Under the pieces are notes generated by a model. The model did no database searches. It was not told the DNA's origin and saw only the letters and a program-made list of their open reading frames with translations. DNA of 64,000 nt from Pontederia crassipes (taxonomy: Eukaryota > Streptophyta > Magnoliopsida > Commelinales > Pontederiaceae): contig CM060194.1 in assembly GCA_030549335.1 (NCBI GenBank), positions 14,510,171 to 14,574,170 of the forward strand, given 5' to 3'. How positions within the stretch are numbered: the first letter of the stretch is position 1; each line of letters begins with the position of its first letter. Below are positions 35,036-47,225 of the stretch, piece by piece. Both the position numbers and the translations under genes were made by a program.

Positions 35036-36540
35036 ATGCCCAGAAACGTTCGCAGTCAACTACTTGAATTAGACCCTGAAATAGATCGAACTTTTAAGAG
35101 AAGGGTGAGAGAATACAAGCGTAGAACATCCCTTTTTGAAGGTACAAGCAGCACTCAATCTATAGAGTCCGAGGAGAATTCTGATCCTAAGATCAAAATG
35201 ATGGCTGAACAAGAAGAGCCAATTCAACTACGACCATTGGTCCCATCATTAGAAGAACTCTATACTCGTGCCGCAGATGGATTAGAGTCTGCAATTCTAA
35301 AGCTTGCCATTCAAGCCAATTTTGAGTTAAAATCATCTTTAATCTCTACGATCCAACAAACTCAATTTGGAGGAACCCCAGATGAAGACCCAAATCAACA
35401 TCTTAAAGATTTTTTGAAAATATGCGAGACAACTAAGCTGAGTGGGGTATCGCCAGAAGCATTGAGACTGAGGGTCTTCTCTTTTTCACTAAGGAGTAAA
35501 GTCAAGCAATGGCTACAATCATTGGAACCCCGAGAATTAACTACCTGAGAGCAACTAGTAAAAGCATTTTTGTCGAAATATTTCCCTCCCAGCAAAACTA
35601 TAAGAATCAGAAAGTGCAAAAAGACCAGGAGACATTGTATGAAGCTTGGCAAAGGTTCAAGACATTGCAAAGGTCGTTCCCTCATCATGATTTAAGAAAA
35701 TGGATTTTGTTTCAGTCCTTCCACAATGGACTCAATTACACCTCAAAAATGGCTTGACAACGCTGCAGATGGTGTGTTTATAAAGAAAAATGTAGATGAA
35801 GCTTACCAACTTATAGAAGAAATAGCTAGGAATCAACATTTCTTGGCTCATTCAAGGTCTAATGAATCCGCAGCATTAACTCAAACTCGACTTGACGGTG
35901 ATGATTTTACTTCCAAGGTGGAGTATATAGTTCAAAAAGCAATTAGTCGACTGGGACTCAATGAAGCTACTCCAATTGTTAATATGATAGCAAGATGTTG
36001 TGAAATATGTGGTTCATCTGATACATTTTTGTGCACTGTGAGCTATTGAAACAACAAGGACACCAACAACAAGCTAATGCTATAGGCCCTTATCCATCGA
36101 ATAATGACCCATACTCTAACACTTTCAATCCAAGATGGAGAAACAATCCAAAGTTTTCCTACAGAGATAATTCTCAACAAAATCAGGCTCCCATTTGGCA
36201 AAACAGATTCAATCAGAGATCACAACCTCAAAATTCCTCGACATAACAAAGGTCATCTTCTACCAACAAGCTAGAAGTAATGATGGAGAAATATATGTCA
36301 AAATATGACACTTTGATGCAGAAAATGTTTGAAAAAATTGAAAGCCTCTCCATTCATAACAAAATGTTGGAAACTCAGATACCTCAACAAACTACGTCAT
36401 CTTCAAGACAACCAGGGATTTTACCTGGACAGCCAGAGAAGAATCCGAAAGAGCAAGTCCAAGTTGTGACTTTAAGAAGTGGAAAGACAACTGATAATAC
36501 CCAAAGAACAAGAGCGGAGGTCTTGACAGAGGCAACATAG
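35036..36540 (+). pseudogene. Athila gag, broken
   Basis: The ATG at 35036 starts a basic N-terminus; the retrotransposon gag core follows (NQHLKDFLKICETTKLSGVS, then a stop and frame change near 35548). Recognisable later blocks are YEAWQRFKTLQRSFPHHDLRKW, NVDEAYQLIEEIARNQHF and a partial zinc knuckle CEICGSSDTFLC near 36000. A predicted coiled coil (SIHNKMLETQIPQQ) lies near 36350. At least four frames are involved. Confidence 0.88.
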
Positions 36541-36741
36541 GAAGTTGGTGATCAAAATCAGACAGTTCAACCAGAGGACACAATGAATAGATCAAGTAAA
36601 TCCAAATAACAGTTTGTTGAAGGACAGTCTAGCTATTCTTCGCGGATACCATTTCCTAAAGCCTACGAGAAATCTCAACAGGACCAACAATTCGGCAAGT
36701 TTGTAGAGATCCTAAAGAAACTCTATATCAATGTACCTTTT

Positions 36742-37266
36742 GTGGAAGCTATTCAAGAGATGCCAGCATATGCCAAATTCTTGAAGGACATTTTATCGAA
36801 GAAGAGGAGGATACAAGAAAATGAAACTGTCGCGCTAACTGCTGAGGCAAGTGCGGTAATTCAAAATAGATTACCTCCGAAGCTAAAAGATCCGGGGAGC
36901 TTCTCCATATCCTATGAAATTGGAAATCGAAAAATACGAAGAGCCTTATGTGATCGTGGTGCTTCAGTAAGTGTTATATCTCTGTCATTGTGTAAGAAAC
37001 TTAAAATGGGTGATATTAAGCCCACGAATATGTCCCTCCAATTGGCAGATAGATTTATAAAAATCCCGCAGGGAATCCTGGAGGACATACCCATCAAAGT
37101 AGGCAATTTCTACATACCAGCCGACTTTGTGGTTCTGGACATGGATGAAGATAATCAAACTCCCATTTTGTTAGGGAGACCCTTTTTAGCTACTGCTAGA
37201 GCAGTGATAGATGTTAAACAAGGTCGCCTTACTTTTCAAATAGGTGATGACACGGTTGAATTTTAA
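36742..37266 (+). pseudogene. Athila aspartic protease region
   Basis: The frame has a well-preserved retropepsin-like fold: IRRALCDRGASVSVISLSLC, where the family usually has CDLGAS. The catalytic Asp is present, but Leu is replaced by Arg next to it. The C-terminal block TPILLGRPFLATARAVIDV is intact. After it the sequence runs into a local amplification (37214-37348). Confidence 0.85.
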
Positions 37267-37348
37267 ACAAGGTCGCCTTACTTTTCAAATAGATGTTAAA
37301 CAAGGTCGCCTTGCTAGAGCAGTGATAGATGTTAAACAAGGTCGCCTT
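37214..37348 (+). repeat. Four-fold microduplication at the protease C-terminus
   Basis: TTAAACAAGGTCGCCTT occurs at 37214, 37263, 37296 and 37332, with varying amounts of flanking sequence ('gctagagcagtgatagatg', 'acttttcaaatag'). The spacing is irregular (49, 33, 36), so it is a rearrangement, not a simple satellite. Confidence 0.92.
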
Positions 37349-37759
37349 AATTGCCCAGACATGGAAGACCACCATCTTCAACATGAGCAACTGGATTCCC
37401 TTGTACAGAAGGTGGCATCAGTTATTCACATATCAAACCCTCTAGAAGTATCTCTTGAAGCCCAAGAATCATCTTTATGGACAGAAGAAGAAGCAGGCAT
37501 TCTTACGAGCCATATGCTCTCAACTGAAACACAACACCCTAACGCTCCACTAGAAGACCAATCTGCAGAATTTATGCAACAACCTAGCTCAAAGAAGCCA
37601 ACAAAGCCAGAATTAAAGAAGCTTCCTCAAAATCTCAAGTATGAATTTCTAGGAGAAGACTCCACTTATCCAATGATTGTGAATGCAGATTTAAAGACAG
37701 CTCAGCTTCAGCGGCTGTTGGATAAGCTAAAAGCTTAAAAGCATGTCATCGAATACACA

Positions 37760-40336
37760 TTGGATTATCTCAAGGGAATTAATCCTGCTATATGCATGCA
37801 CCGTATCCATATGGAAAAAGATCATAAACCCTCCATAGAGGGACAAAGAATGCTCAATCCAGCAATGAAGGAGGTAGTGAAAAAAGAAGTGATTAAACTA
37901 TTGGATGCAGGAATTATCTACCCCATATCAGACAGTCAGTGGGTAAGTCCCATGCGGGTCGTGCCAAAAAAGGGTGGAATGACCGTAGTAAAGACAGAGT
38001 CGGACAAATTCATTTCCACGCGAACGGTCACCGGATGGAAGATGTGTATCGACTTCAGGAAACTTAATAAGGCCACAAGGAAGGATCATTTTTCATTACC
38101 TTTTATTGACCAGATGTTAGAAAGGCTGGCAAACCATTCCTATTTTTGTTACTTGGACGGATTCTCTGGATTTCATCAAATTCCCATTCATCCAGAAGAT
38201 AAGAAAAAGACTACCTTTACTTGTCCCTATGGAACCTTTGCATATAGAAGGATGCCCTTCGGTTTATGTAATGCCCCAGCCAGCTTTCAAAGGTGCATGA
38301 TATCAATCTTATCTGATTACATAAATAATGGAGGTATTCATGGACGACTTTTCAGTGTATGGCACTTCCTTTGAAGTTTATCTTCAAAATTTAGGAAAGG
38401 TGTTACAAAGATGTGCCGAATCTAATCTGGTGTTGAACTAGGAGAAATGTCACTTTATGGTACAAAAAGGTGTAGTCCTTGAGCATATTGTTTCAGGTCG
38501 AGGTATTAAAGTTGACAAGGTTAAGACAGAAGTAATTGAAAAATACCTCCGCCTACTAATATCAAAAGAATCAGAAGCTTTCTTGGACATGCCGGATTCT
38601 ATCACCGTTTCATCAAGAACTTTTCTCTAATTGCAAGACCTTTGACAAAACTCCTATCTAAGGAGGCAGAGTTTATATTTGATGAACACTGTTTAAAGGC
38701 TTTTGAGACTCTGAAAATAGCTCTTAAAACATCTCCAATCATCCAACCACCCGATTGGTCCTTACCATTCGAAATTATGTGTGATGCTAGTGATCAAGTT
38801 GTGGGAGCAGTGTTGGGACAAAGGAAAGATAAAAAGCAACATGCAATCTACTACGCCAGCAAAACTTTGGATGACTCACAAATCAATTATGCCACAACTG
38901 AAAAAGAGTTTCTAGCAGTAGTTTTTGCAATAGATAAATTCAGATCCTACCTAGTTGGCTCCAAAGTCATTGTTTATACTGATCATCAAGTTGTGCGATA
39001 CTTGATTGCTAAAAAAGATATCAAACCTAGACTGATCATATGGATCCTTCTGTTACAGGAATTTGATTTAGAAATCAAAGATCGAAGGGGGACTGAAAAC
39101 TTGGTAGTCGATCATCTCTCCCGACTTCAATTATCAAAAGGAGACGTTAACTCTGAAGTCTGCAGTGAAATGAATGACTCTTTATCAGATGAACAATTGT
39201 TTTTAATTCAAAAAACACAACTTCCTTGGTTTGCTGATTATGCCAACTACTTAGCTTCCGGAGTCTTACGACTGGATCTCTCTTACCAAGGAAAGAAGAA
39301 ATTTTTCTCCAATATCAAATACTACTTTTGGAATGAGCCATTTTTGTTCAAAAAATGTGCAGATGGGATATTTCGTAGATGTGTACCAGATGAAGAACAA
39401 TTTGCTATATTACAGGAATGTTATGCATCTCCTTATGGTGGTCACGGAGGATATCAAAAAATAGCTGCTAAATTTCTTCAAACATGTTTTTATTGGCCAA
39501 CTCTATTCAAGGATGCGATCGATATTGTTAAATCTTGCGATGCCTGCCAAAGAACTGGAAATATAGGTCGAAGAAATGAGGCACCTCAGCAACCTATACT
39601 CGAAGTAGAAATATTTGATGTGTGGGGAGTAGACTACATGGAACATTTCCCTCCTTCATGCGGGTACAAATTCATACTTCTAGCTGCTGATTAAGTCTCA
39701 AAATGGATTGAAGCTATTCTCATAATCTTAGCAGACTCGAAGTCAGTGGTCAAACTTTTTAAAGACATAATATTTCCAAGGTTTGATATGCCAAGATTGA
39801 TTATTAGTGATGGGCGATCACACTTTATCGAACGAAGTTTTGAAAAATTGCTATTTAAATACGGGGTCAAGCATAGGATATCTACTGCCTATCACCCTCA
39901 GGCCAATGGACAAGCAGAGGTCTCGAACAGAGAAATCAAATAAATTCTTGAGAAAACCGTTTCAATAACCAGGAAGGATTGGAGTTTGAAACTTAATGAA
40001 GCATTGTGGGCATATCGGACTGCGTAAAAGACACCAATTGGAACAACACCATTCAGGTTGATCTATGGCAAACACTGTCACCTACTGGTTGAATTAGAAC
40101 ATAAGGCTTTTTGGACAATCAAAACACTGAATTATGATTTCCAAGCAGCTTCTGGAAAATGTCTTTTGCAGCTCAATGAGCTAGATGAATTGAGATTAGA
40201 TGCCTATAACAACTCCCGCATCTATAAAGAAAGAATGAAAAAATGGCATGATATGCACATATTGAGAAAGAATTTTAAAGAGGGCGACCAAGTTCTGTTA
40301 TTTAACTCTCGACTACGACTTTTTCCGGGAAGTTAA
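37760..40336 (+). pseudogene. Athila reverse transcriptase, RNase H and integrase, broken
   Basis: The reverse transcriptase (37760-38374) shows WVSPMRVVPKKGG, KMCIDFRKLNKATRKDHFSL, YLDGFSGFHQIPI and FGLCNAPASFQ. A one-base shift near 38330 puts the catalytic box FMDDFSVYG out of frame. RNase H (38642 on) starts [13 protein letters not shown] and includes [12 protein letters not shown]. The integrase zinc region has [11 protein letters not shown] and [10 protein letters not shown]; the core has WGVDYM, a stop at 39692, then IISDGRSHF and GQAEVSNRE, so all three DDE residues are visible. The C-terminal [14 protein letters not shown] is also present. Confidence 0.92.
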
Positions 40337-40650
40337 GAACGCGAGGGTCTGGACCGTTCACCATTGAAAAAATTTACCCTCATTGTGCAGTGGATATCAA
40401 AAACAGTAATTCAGAAACTTTCAAGGTCAATGGGCAAAGATTGAAACGTTACAATCCAAGCGCAGTAAAGTTTGAAGAAGTGCTCTATCTGCAATTAGAT
40501 TATTAGAAGAAATAAGGTCGAGCCAACGACGTTAAAAAAAAGGCGCTACAGGGAAGCAACCCAACCAAATAAACGGTCAACAGCCACGTCAGCATCCGCA
40601 CAGTAAAAAATATCAGAAAAATCACCTGAACGTACACTTTTGAGATCTAG

Positions 40651-41610
40651 TTGAGAATCCCAATAGAATCCAACACCATATCCACCCAAATATCCACTTT
40701 TTCGAGTCCCACTCAAACTCTCTTTCACGTCGCTTCATTTTCTACCCAACCGACTAAAATCCTTTCCCCAACACTCATCATCTCTCGGCCAGTTCCTGAA
40801 ATCCCTAAACGCACTTCATCGCCCTCCGAGAAACCCTCGACTATCCTCCAACCTTTTCGATCAACCTGCAACATGAAAACAACCCGTACATCGTCCGGAT
40901 CCCAGACTAACAGCTCGTCGGAGTCTATCAGGTGACGGCTCCGTCCGGATGGCCTTTTGCAATCTACAACCAACCTACGACTGCCCACAGACGATAATGA
41001 AGCTCAGCATCTTATGAATACAAGGTTCAGAAACTTTTCATCTACCCGATTCCTAGATTTTTCTGCTCTTGAATCTCTCGGGTTATTTGAGGATGTCAAG
41101 ACCGTACTCCATCGCTCCCGCCTCCTCCCTTTCTTCATGAAACATTGGGACCTCTACAAAGAGGTATCAACAGAGTTCTTAAGAACTCTGTATCCCACCA
41201 GCTTTGACGAAGATGGAGTCCCTGATCATATCGAGTTTCGGCTGTGCAATCGCGAACTCGCCATGGGACTCGACACCTTAGCCTGTTTTCTAAATCTTCC
41301 CAATGTCGGCCATCGAACTCCCCCACCCTATTTTCCCACATTTGAAGTTTGGTATCAATTTACCGGCCGACGAACTGACAATATGTTACATCTAGTCAGC
41401 CATGAACTGAAGAACCTTATTCTTCAATACCTCCATATCCTTCTCACCAATACAGTTTCCATATGTTACATGTAGAGAATCCAAGGAGTAGAGGAGGTTC
41501 AGAATTCCGTCCTAACGATCCTCAGTGACATCCAACAGGTCACCGATCGCATCCTCGAACTCCAACCAACTCCGGGTCCCTCTTCCTGGCATAATCGACA
41601 CTGAGGACAG
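40651..41610 (+). pseudogene. Extra 3' frame, Athila ORF1-like / plant transposon protein
   Basis: After integrase the plus strand encodes a Ser/Thr/Pro-rich leader (40651-40935), then, in another frame, 40957-41475 with RFRNFSSTRFLDFSALESLG, LLPFFMKHWDLYKEVSTEFL and FRLCNRELAMGLDTLACFL. This resembles the protein of unknown function found in Athila-type elements (Athila ORF-1, 'putative plant transposon protein'). I see no signal peptide or membrane segment, so I do not call it envelope-like. The frame ends early at 41475. Confidence 0.7.
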
Positions 41611-41639
41611 AGTCGATTTTAAGCTTGGGGGAGAGGGCA

Positions 41640-42543
41640 ACATGGTACATTTCTACTCTTCACTATTCATTACTTAGCTTCAATTTTTTCCCGAACTATT
41701 ACATTGTAGATTGGCATTGCATTATGTTAACTTCACATAGTACAAAAAGAAATTCTAATTTCATCCAGTAGCTATAGTCTTTGTTGCAACCTCCTGAAAT
41801 TTTGTTCAAAGACACCTTGCTAGCCCCTAACATTTTAATATATGTTGCAACCAAATTCAATGCCAAAAGTGATAGGGCAAAGGTAGTGGAAAGTGACTAT
41901 TTTGATATATTAAGAGCTTGACGACTAATCTTATTTAAGCTTGCCTCTGAATTCAAAATAACAGCTAATAAGGTTGTTAATGCTAACATTTTCCAGTGCA
42001 GCATGAAACCAAAAGAAAGAAAAAGTAAAGAGCAAAACAAAAGTTGAAAGCAAAAGAAAAGAGGGCCAAGAGAGCCCCAGAAGGTACTAAAAAGGTGCAT
42101 TCCTAAGCCGGGCTGAATTTGGGTGAGTAGATCCGTAGGGGTTCATGCTTGGTACCCTAAGAGCAACTGCCCTGGGTTGTGCCGATCGAAAACCTGCTAC
42201 ATAAATTCTCCTGAGCATTATGGATAATCACATGAGTACTGGACGAATGACAAGAAATAAGAATTCAACAAAAACTTATTACTGCACTGGTAGAGTTAGT
42301 ATTAACCTTTTTATTATCTGCCTTCCTTACTCGAATTCTCTGGCTTGAGCTAAAAAGAGGAAGTTGAAAATGTCTTGCTCTTAGTATCTTCATCAAAGTC
42401 AGGGAATGAAGGAACAGACAGGGATGCACTTGGGCAAAGAATTCAGGTCGGTATCTTAAAATGCTGGCGGGAAAGCAAGGTGAAAATCATCCCTACTTTG
42501 AACATTGCTTGAGGACAAGCAAGAAGCTAAGCTTGGGAGAATT
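41640..42543 (+). other. Athila 3' untranslated region and polypurine tract
   Basis: The stretch is noncoding, with two G-rich purine motifs: GCTTGGGGGAGAGGG near 41627 and AAGCTTGGGAGAAT directly before the 3' LTR at 42544. The second is the likely primer for plus-strand synthesis. Confidence 0.65.
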
Positions 42544-43582
42544 TGATCACCTCTTTTTTGTACTTATAATCCCTATAATTAAATCTATAATTCTACATAA
42601 AAGTCGGACGTATTTTAAATGTTTTGATCAATTTTTAGTGAAAGAGTTGAACGAGTAAAAAAAGGAATTAACCACTTTTCGAAATTTGAATTTTGAACAG
42701 GGAGGAAACATAAAGGAAGGAAGGGAAACCAAAGAAGAGAAGGGCCAGAGGAAAAGAAAAAGAGGACGAAGGCAAAGAAGAAGAATGAAGAATTAAAGAA
42801 GAATTTCAGGATTCTCTCGTGAAATAAACTTTGTTGATGCTGATTTTTATTCTGACATTTTGATATTTTGAAGTTGACTTTTCATTTCATTTACATGATG
42901 CATGGCTATTTAGAATTTACATATGATTCAATTAGATCGAGAGATCAATTGATTTTTCTGCTATTAGCTGATTTCATCCGAGAGGAGAAATCAGCCATCC
43001 TGATTGCTATGCTTCTAGTAATTGTTAATCTATATTTTGTTAGAAAGATCGAGAGATCTATGAAAGTGACTGTTATGAGATGAGAATCCTGACAGTCGAG
43101 TGAGGAGTCAATTCGCGTTCTGATCATTAGTGTAAGATTAATAGGTTGGGTTGTAAGAATCGAGAGATCGCACCCTTCTACTGATTAGAGACGAGAGTTT
43201 CCTTAATCAGTGATCTTAAATTAGTGATCAGTAGTAATTCCCCTTCTTGATGAACGAATACGTCAATTGCAATAGCATCAACGAGTTAATCACGAGAGAA
43301 TCCTTCCCTTCACTCCTTAATCTTGTCTTACCTTATTTCCTTATTTCTTTTTATCTAAATTCATTCACGCATCTAGTTTATTCTTTTATAATTCTGTAAT
43401 GACTTCTGAGGTATAAATAGAATAAGTAATTAATCTAAATCAACGGGGTTACGACACTCAGGGTTTCTACTCGACCTGTGCACTTGCAGTTGCATGAACT
43501 CTCGAGTAAAATTTAAAACGTGGCTAGAATTTCCATTTTTTGTGAAAATCCGCAACTTCACAATTACGATAAGTTCACGTCA
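42544..43582 (+). repeat. 3' LTR of the Athila element
   Basis: It has the same length as the 5' LTR, with about 40 differences that are mostly transitions. Confidence 0.93.
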
Positions 43583-43587
43583 GTTCT

Positions 43588-45842
43588 TCAACACCTTATA
43601 CATGATCTAGTGGTGTTATCTTTTTTTTCTTTCGCACAGATGTTTACAATTCCTTAAAAGATAGAAATAACATATTGTCACAATAATATTATAATCTATT
43701 CCCCTTGCTAATTGTTCCCACCAAATTTCCCTTAGCACACATAACCTTATTCCTTTTCAATGTATTCAAACTTGGAAATGACAACTCGTAGTCATCTATA
43801 CTTATATCTAACACTGATGAATCCATACTTGTATTAAATAAGTATTTATATATTTATAAGATTTCTTAAGGACCATACTGAATTTTTACTTGTATTATCG
43901 AACGCATTTCATAAATTGATTTTTAGGCTATTCGAAATAGCATAGCTACACCTTCATCTATTCTTCATATACGTACATTTGATCGAAATATATCCCGACC
44001 TTGTAAAATGTAGACTCTAAAGTCTATCCGCATGGAGGTCATTAGAAAATATTTTTCTAATAACCAAAATTGCTTGCAAAGTGTCAAAACATAAGGTCTT
44101 CAAAACCAAATTATTTGACTTTTCTTTTATAATTAAAATATCAGTCATGTAGAACGTATTTACCATTTGATTCTTATATGTATGGATAATCCACGCCATG
44201 CTAACTAGAATAATAAATGATATGTATTCTCACCTCACACTTCCAAGATGTTTAAATATAGTTGTCCCAAAATAAAATATCTTATGTCACTAGATGATTT
44301 CTAACCCAACATTTCCTTTATATAACCATGTCTTATTTTGCACATATATTTTTTTTATATGAAATGTGAATTAGGTATCCCCTACCTATAATGTTCTCAT
44401 TCACATCAATGGATTCCTTATTACTCGGTCACATGTACATGAGCTGCCTCATGCTTTCTTAAAATGTGCACAGGAAACACATCATAGCCCCTTAAAAGTT
44501 AACTAATCTAATATTTGATTTGATTCACCAAAGTATCTCAATCAATCTCATACCGTAGGGACATAATTTATCTTTCCTAGAATTGATATGGTCAATATTA
44601 CACGGTCGAACCAAACTCATGTTGAATTTTGACATTTAAATTTTGTTCTATAGGGGTTTTAAAATAGTGCTCAAACATATTCACGACTTGCAATACTCTA
44701 TGAACCAACTAGGATGTCATAAATAAAAATAACTATGGTTTAATCGAACAATGTTTTGAAAATTTATTAGATCCACAAAGGTAGTTGGACATTAAGTGAT
44801 CAAATGGCATTATCAAAAACTCATGATGATCGTGTCATGTTCTAAATGTACTCTTTGAAGTATAACTTTTTTTCAATGATATTACAATATTAAATCAAGC
44901 TTAGGAAATATGAGGGCATATTGTAGTCAGTGAAACAAATAACCTACTTCTCGTAAGTTATTCTTTATAATTACTTGATTCAAATGTGTATAATCGAACT
45001 TGGGAACTCATCTTTATTCTTGATTAATAAGATTGAAGTTTATAGTTAGGGTCAACTAAACCCTCATTTGAAGACTCGTCTAATTATTTTTGTGTCAATT
45101 TACAAAGAGTGTTAAACATAGGAATTTATATGAAGAAGATCAATAAAGAATTCTCCCTATAAGGGTTGGTCAAGTCACTTCTATAAATATATTTACAACT
45201 ATTTAAACATATGAACATTGTTTGAGAATAAATATTACTTTCTACCCATAAAAATAAAGAACCCATGACATCCTTTACGAAACAACTTATTGTCGTATCT
45301 ATAATAGATTGAAGAACATGTAGTTACTTGTCTATATTCCATAAAATGCAAATGATGGCCGATTTGGAAAGAAACATAGCTAACTTTCTATGTAAATTTG
45401 ATCATACATGTTATGCAATTAATTCATACCAAAATCACATCAAATTCATAAAAATGTAAAACAATCATGTTAACAATCAAATACTTGTTGCATTCCTAAC
45501 TATGCATTATTAGTATACTATAAGTGAATACAAAGCATTACCATGAAAAATAATAATCACAAAATAGTACCCGATGGTTCCTTCTTTTTTTCCTTTTCCA
45601 AATGACATTCCAAGTCTACACATATAAATAAATGTATAGGGTTGCAATAGATTGGGTCATAATTCGTCAAAGGCAGATATCACAATCACATTTTGAAAGA
45701 TCATACATTAATACCAATATAGCCGCACACTATAATCCCCAACCTCGCACAACCCATACTCAATACCGATAGCCCCACTAGAAACATAACTATGCCATCC
45801 TAGACATAGCTATGAAAATTTTGATTAAGGGAATGACATATT
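43588..45842 (-). other. Internal region of the composite element, second part
   Basis: AT-rich sequence with no recognisable coding domain on either strand. The longest minus-strand frame (44017-44199) shows no family match. It ends at the primer binding site. Confidence 0.6.
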
Positions 45843-45854
45843 GCTCTGATACCA
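45843..45854 (-). other. Primer binding site, initiator tRNA-Met type
   Basis: The plus strand GCTCTGATACCA is TGGTATCAGAGC on the minus strand, four bases from the LTR start TGTCACGATCCC at 45859. Confidence 0.9.
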
Positions 45855-45858
45855 TAAC

Positions 45859-47225
45859 TGTCACGATCCCAATTTAACCCAAAAGTTAAATCAGAGTTCG
45901 CGACTCATTATAGATGATCAAATAAAATTATAAAAAAAATATGAAAACGTGACGTAGTTAATATTCTTTTATAACATAAGAGTAAAAGTATATCATTAAA
46001 TAAATTACACAATATGTGATCATTTCAGAGAAAAACTAATACACCTTAAGTCGTACATTTGACAAAATGATTTTATTTTCAAATATAACTTATTTTGACA
46101 TAAGTAATAGACACGACTAGCTCTCTCGACATCTTAATAGAAAGATACGAGAAACATAAATCCTCTCATCATACCACCAATGATGTTATAGAATTCTTTT
46201 ACGACTATCACATCGCACGGTCCCTAACGACCTATATGAATCTGAAAAATATTAGAAACAACATTATTAGCAAAAATAGCTCAATAAGTTGATAACACAT
46301 AAGCCATATGTTATCATCTAATAAATTCGGGGAAACATAAAAATACAAGCATTAATCATAATATGAGAATCAATATTTTCATACATTTAATAAATACATA
46401 TATAACATTCCAATCGAAATCATCCCACTCAATTCACAATTATTATCATTTAATCATATCAAACATGTATATGCAATGCAACACTCTCATATGTATGCAC
46501 GGATCACCAACTGTCAGTGGTCGGTAGGTGGATTCTAGAGGTGGCTCCCGCGTGATCGGCGATGTAACACTTAGCTCCATTCCAACTCATCCCTTTCGGG
46601 GAACAATCATATAGAAATAGATAGATTCTAGAGATGGCTCCCACCGTGATCAGCGATATAACACTTAGCTCCATTCTATCTCATCCTTTTCGGGGAACAT
46701 ATAGCGATAGGTGGATTCTAGAGGTGCCCCTACGAATTCTAGAAGTGGCTCCCATCGTGACTCCTCACGATGTAGCACTTAGCTCCGCATGACACTTAGC
46801 TCCAGTCTATCCCATCATATTTTCGGGGAACAAAATGATGCATTTGATTCTAAAAGTGGCTCCCATCGTGATGAGCGATGTAGCACTTAGCTCCAACCAT
46901 CATACATGCAATGCAGGTAAATGCATATGCATGATTCATCATATGACAATTGTATCTCAATACCAGAAGATGAATCATGTCAAATATCATTTCAAATGGA
47001 ACAAGATTGCACTTCTCGTAATCCGTTCATATCATATCACATATGCTTTTCAAATGTGCAATCATACAATCATTCATATATACTTTTCATAATTGCTTTT
47101 CTTGAAGTCAATTCTATCCAAAACATATTCAATACATACAACAATCGATGTCACGCCGAATTCAAAAGAGGTGAATACATAGAGTAGGAGAAATCAACTT
47201 ACTTATAAGAACTACCAAAAGGTTT
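45859..47225 (-). repeat. Second LTR of the composite element, 3' part deleted
   Basis: It aligns with 24087-24809 and then 30310-30535, the left LTR without the LINE. After 'ccaaaaggtttt' the next bases are from the internal region (as at 32786). The missing piece corresponds to about 2.25 kb of LTR end, polypurine tract and internal start. Confidence 0.85.
46515..46900. repeat. LTR minisatellite, long allele
   Basis: About four to five units of roughly 85-115 bases share 'gattctagaggtggctccc', 'cgtgat.agcgatgtaacac', 'ttagctccatt' and 'tcggggaac'. This is more units than in the left LTR. Confidence 0.82.

Larger units (their letters stand above)
33878..43582 (+). mobile_element. Athila-type Ty3/gypsy retrotransposon, full length but mutated
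   Basis: Two LTRs of 1039 bases each flank gag, protease, reverse transcriptase, RNase H, integrase and an extra 3' frame. The target duplication GTTCT is present at 33873-33877 and 43583-43587. The primer site is of the tRNA-Asp type used by Athila/Tat elements. A hand comparison of the LTRs gives about 40 substitutions, near 4 percent, so the insertion is fairly young. Stops and frameshifts in pol make it non-autonomous. It interrupts the composite minus-strand element. Confidence 0.95.

Noticed and set aside
43588..45842. A host gene between the Athila element and the second LTR
   Set aside because: The region lies between the primer site and polypurine tract of the composite element, and no exon-like open frame or domain is visible.
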